A stretch of 9,672 nucleotides of DNA from an uncultured Bacteroidales bacterium (GTDB lineage: Bacteria; Bacteroidota; Bacteroidia; Bacteroidales; Paludibacteraceae). The position numbers and the translations under genes were made by a program. Shown one piece after another: positions 7,708 through 9,672 of the stretch. The stretch is taken from positions 1-9,672 of the forward strand of contig CALFTM010000055.1 in assembly GCA_937916355.1 (NCBI GenBank), read 5' to 3'. The first letter of the stretch is position 1; every line of letters starts with the position of its first letter. The notes under the pieces were generated by a model that did no database searches, was not told where the DNA came from, and was given only the letters and a program-made list of their open reading frames with translations.

Positions 7708-7742
7708 AAAGAGAGGTTTCCTTCGTGGAAGTCTCTCTTTTT
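7708..7742 (+). terminator. Rho-independent terminator after nhaD
   Basis: The arm AAAGAGAGGTTTCC (7708-7721) pairs with GGAAGTCTCTCTTT (7727-7740) as a 14-bp stem containing two G-T wobble pairs, around the small loop TTCGT. It runs into a T-run ending at 7742. It lies about 55 nt past the nhaD stop. Confidence 0.85.
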
Positions 7743-7825
7743 GATTGATGTTGTCTTTCTTTGACTTTTAGATAATGAAATGATATTTATTTAGCTGAAA
7801 ATCAGTGTGTAAAAAATATTTGTTG

Positions 7826-7886
7826 CTTGATATTAAAAAAATGTTAAATTAAAGTTGTGCAATTTGCTGACAATTTTATATATTTA
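7826..7886 (+). promoter_or_regulatory. Candidate promoter region for the small exported protein
   Basis: Two overlapping near-matches to the Bacteroidota promoter are present: CTTG (7826-7829), 20 bp, TAAAGTTG (7850-7857); and TTG (7855-7857), 21 bp, TATATTTA (7879-7886). Each has one mismatch in the -7 element, so neither is certain. The gene lies behind the nhaD terminator and must have a promoter in this gap. The leader would be about 60-90 nt. Confidence 0.35.
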
Positions 7887-7955
7887 GCCCTCGAATCTGG
7901 TTCTCAATGAAGCAGAATATGTTTTTTTTGATGTTAATAATTAAATTAAACGATT

Positions 7956-8432
7956 ATGAGACTATTTTACAAGTTGACGCTTTTGTTTTTGATGTTGTTG
8001 GGGGGTGTTTCTGTGCAGGCGCAAGTGTCTAAGTTTAAGTCCGTATCTTATGCCGATGGTGTTGTGACGCCAAATTCAAACGGTTTATATGTATGGGGAC
8101 AGCAAAAGAGCGGAACTGTATATTTAACTTTTGATGTCAAAGGAAAGCAAATAATTCAGGAAAACCCTGTGACGAAGACGAAAGTGAAATTTGAGATTTT
8201 CGACAAGCCGCAGAAGTGGGTTGTTCGGAAGAATTACAAGTATTTGAACTTTGAATGTATGGAGTCGGAGACGATGGAGAAATATTATGTTCGCCTATGT
8301 GAGTATGATTCCGGATCGTTTAAAGTTACGGTAATGTCTCCTAAGAGTGCGGTGCGTTATCAGGTAGTCTACCTGAAAGATGGTGTAGAGCCAGAGTATG
8401 TGATAGACTCGTATGATGAAGCAGAAGATTGA
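7956..8432 (+). CDS. Small exported protein of unknown function
   Basis: I do not recognise this 158-residue protein. Residues 1-22 are a clear signal peptide (RLFYK, long Leu-rich core, VQA before Gln23). There is no lipobox Cys, so it is expected in the periplasm or beyond rather than as a lipoprotein. The mature part of about 136 residues alternates polar and hydrophobic residues and looks beta-rich (for example GTVYLTFDVKGK, KVKFEIFDK, YYVRLCEYD, SFKVTVMS, RYQVVYLKDG). It has two cysteines, Cys101 and Cys115, which could form a disulfide, and an acidic tail (YDEAED). There is no T9SS sorting domain. It is flanked by terminators on both sides and so stands alone as a transcript. It is clearly a gene (signal peptide, length, terminator), but its role is open. 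Confidence 0.8.
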   Translation: MRLFYKLTLLFLMLLGGVSVQAQVSKFKSVSYADGVVTPNSNGLYVWGQQKSGTVYLTFDVKGKQIIQENPVTKTKVKFEIFDKPQKWVVRKNYKYLNFECMESETMEKYYVRLCEYDSGSFKVTVMSPKSAVRYQVVYLKDGVEPEYVIDSYDEAED

Positions 8433-8457
8433 TTAGGAGTTCCCACTTTCAATAAGC

Positions 8458-8491
8458 AAAAAGGAGTAGCCTTTTTATGGCTACTCTTTTT
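8458..8491. terminator. Bidirectional terminator between convergent genes
   Basis: AAAAAGGAGTAGCC (8458-8471) pairs with GGCTACTCTTTTT (8479-8491), with one G-T wobble, around a 7-nt loop. Plus-strand transcripts end in TTTTT at 8487-8491; the minus-strand reading also has a T-run, from the A-run at 8458-8462. It lies between the plus-strand exported-protein gene (stop at 8432) and the minus-strand hsdR remnant (stop at 8550), so it can serve both. Confidence 0.85.
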
Positions 8492-8549
8492 CTTTGTGTG
8501 ACTGTATGTAGGCTTCCCGAAAAATATTATTTAACTCATGGTTGCTACT

Positions 8550-9020
8550 TCAGCTTTCCTTTATTTTAATGGTGTTGAGATATAATGCCATGTGCCGTTC
8601 CCAATCAATGGTATTATGGTTCTGCGCCGAGTAGGCGAACTGACGTGTGCAGGTGAGGATATTTGCCTTGTAACGCTCCACCAAATCTATGTTGAGGTTG
8701 GATGCCGGCGCAAAGTAGGCAAACCGTATCTCCATGCCTCTGTCCTTAACGCCATAACGCAGCACATGCACCAATCCGTTCTGCTCCACATTTTGCTGAA
8801 AGATGGTGTAGAGCTGCTTCACCGCCTTTTCGCCATAGACATTGCAGTATCGCTGCCACATCTTAGGCTGCGTGGCTTGTATGAATGATATGAGCTGTGG
8901 CATATCAATAGCCCTTGACTTGTCGTAGGTCTGCTGACTGCCCTTTGCATATCCGTGAGATAGCAAGTAGGCCTCTATATCGTTTTCGAAGTTTTTTTCT
9001 TTCAATCCTGTTGTATCCAT
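8550..9020 (-). pseudogene. hsdR: Truncated hsdR remnant: N-terminal part of type I restriction R subunit
   Basis: Full HsdR proteins are about 1000 residues and act as the DNA-translocating, cleaving subunit of type I restriction complexes. Here only 156 codons remain. Starting at ATG 9020 (MDTTGLKEKNFE), the text follows the HsdR N-terminal domain: FENDIEAYLLSHGY, TYDKSRAIDMPQLISFI, ATQPKMWQRY, VHVLRYGVKDRGMEIRFAYF, and CTRQFAYSAQNHNTID. Asp139 corresponds to the first Asp of the HsdR nuclease site, but the reading frame ends at MALYLNTIKIKES, before the ELK motif. The nuclease site is thus incomplete, and the whole helicase motor is missing. No continuation is visible in any frame between 8550 and the next gene. 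An in-frame ATG at 9146 would add 42 residues unlike HsdR. It lies downstream of the Fic gene on the same strand, as in type I loci that carry accessory genes. Almost certainly non-functional as a restriction enzyme. Confidence 0.85.
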
Positions 9021-9172
9021 ATTTGACGCATAAGTTTTTTTGTATTTTTCTATCCTCCCAAGTATTTCGTACAACACAAAAATTCTTGGGGTTTTATGTA
9101 ATTTATTTCGCTTTCTTAAACTATTTTTTTTCGCAAAAACATGCAAATTCTTGTAGATTCTTTAAAAATCTT

Positions 9173-9190
9173 CAAGTTTTTACAAGTTTT
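9173..9190. repeat. Direct repeat CAAGTTTT x2, 10-bp period
   Basis: CAAGTTTT occurs at 9173-9180 and again at 9183-9190, one helical turn apart, in the A/T-rich gap between the Fic gene and the hsdR remnant. It could be a regulator site or chance in low-complexity DNA. I could not find a convincing minus-strand promoter in this gap. Confidence 0.25.
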
Positions 9191-9214
9191 CTGCAGATAC
9201 TATATTTTACGACT

Positions 9215-9672
9215 TTAAGGTGTTTTACCTTTTATCAACGAATCAAAATACTCACCTCTAATATAGTTGTTTTTTACTTTGTTTACCGGCACTCTCTGCA
9301 AAAATCCTCTTTCGACCAGCGCGTCCAAGTCCAACTTCACCGTAGGATGAGAGACTGCAAATCTGTTCTGAAGTTCTTTGACTGTCAAGACAGTTTTCGG
9401 ATTCTCCTGCAACAACGACAGTATCTGCGCTTGCCGTTCGTTTATCTCTCCCAACTTAAGGAAGTCGGACATTTGCTGCTGCTTTGTTTTTCTGTCGATA
9501 TAGCTTTTCAAATCCTTGAACGCCAAATCGAGAATCCTCAAATGATATGTTATGAAATAGCCTATGTCATTGCCGTCAGCCTCCGAGAAGAGGAAAGATT
9601 TCTCATAACTCGGTTTTGACTTATAAATAATTCGTGAAATTGACATATACTCCATTAACCAATAGCCATTTT
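9215..9672 (-). CDS. Fic-family protein, C-terminal part with winged-helix domain; 5' end outside window
   Basis: Fic proteins usually transfer AMP (or related groups) to target proteins. The frame stays open to the window edge: codons before the Met at 9655 read N-G-Y-W-L, which fits the end of a Fic domain, so 9655 is not the true start. Counting from that Met, residues 1-52 (MEYMSISRIIYKS, SEADGNDIGYFITYHLRIL) match the helices that follow the catalytic loop in Fic proteins. The HPFxDGNGR active-site motif must lie upstream, so activity cannot be judged. Residues about 70-125 form a winged-helix DNA-binding domain (NERQAQILSLL, TVKELQNRFAVSHPTVKLDLDALVERGFLQ), common at the end of this Fic subgroup. 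The gene is 194 bp upstream of, and co-directional with, the hsdR remnant. It may regulate itself or neighbours through the winged helix, but this is inference. Confidence 0.82.
   Translation of the reverse strand, partial: NGYWLMEYMSISRIIYKSKPSYEKSFLFSEADGNDIGYFITYHLRILDLAFKDLKSYIDRKTKQQQMSDFLKLGEINERQAQILSLLQENPKTVLTVKELQNRFAVSHPTVKLDLDALVERGFLQRVPVNKVKNNYIRGEYFDSLIKGKTP

Noticed and set aside
9021..9146. N-terminal extension of the hsdR remnant from an upstream ATG
   Set aside because: The extra 42 residues are Lys-rich translation of A/T-rich DNA and do not resemble HsdR, whose N-terminal domain begins after 9020.
9217..9231. AAGGT/ACCTT inverted repeat at the end of the Fic gene
   Set aside because: The 5-bp stem overlaps the stop codon and lacks a minus-strand T-run, so it is too weak to call a terminator.
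8915..9619. Plus-strand frame of 234 codons
   Set aside because: It is antisense to the hsdR remnant and the Fic gene, both of which have clear protein homology on the minus strand.

Overview
The window looks like a chromosome segment from a Bacteroidota organism, most likely order Bacteroidales. The evidence is AT-rich DNA (about 40% GC by eye), start codons preceded by A/T-rich leaders without clear Shine-Dalgarno sites, several Bacteroidota-type promoters (TTTG, about 20 bp, TAnnTTTG), and a secreted enzyme ending in a type IX secretion (T9SS) sorting domain. A polysaccharide-degrading anaerobe of a gut or rumen type fits, but the species cannot be named from the sequence.

Layout: (1) Positions 1-857 hold the 3' part of a plus-strand AAA-like ATPase with a C-terminal PD-(D/E)XK nuclease-like domain; its P-loop half lies outside the window. 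(2) Positions 858-1310 are non-coding: a GC-rich patch, a good promoter, and a run of ~13-bp repeats just before the next gene. (3) Positions 1311-3836 encode a secreted family 5 glycoside hydrolase (cellulase-like) with an N-terminal YD-like region, a GH5 catalytic domain, a short four-cysteine segment and a T9SS sorting domain; a strong terminator follows. (4) Positions 4093-6137 are a two-gene unit, purU (10-formyl-THF hydrolase) overlapping by one base (TAATG) a THUMP-like SAM-dependent methyltransferase. (5) Positions 6256-7653 are nhaD, a Na+/H+ antiporter with its own promoter and terminator. (6) Positions 7956-8432 encode a small exported protein of unknown function, followed by a terminator that works in both directions. 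(7) On the minus strand, positions 8550-9020 are a truncated N-terminal remnant of hsdR (type I restriction subunit), and positions 9215-9672 are the C-terminal part of a Fic-family protein running off the window end.

The middle is ordinary metabolic and transport content (one-carbon metabolism, RNA modification, ion homeostasis) plus one glycan-degrading exoenzyme. The two edges are accessory: an ATPase/nuclease-like gene on the left, and a decaying type I restriction/Fic locus on the right. I see no CRISPR array, tRNA, rRNA or transposase. I do not find a convincing new multi-gene system. The less-explained pieces are the extra modules of the GH5 protein, the repeat array upstream of it, the orphan exported protein, and the broken hsdR next to fic.
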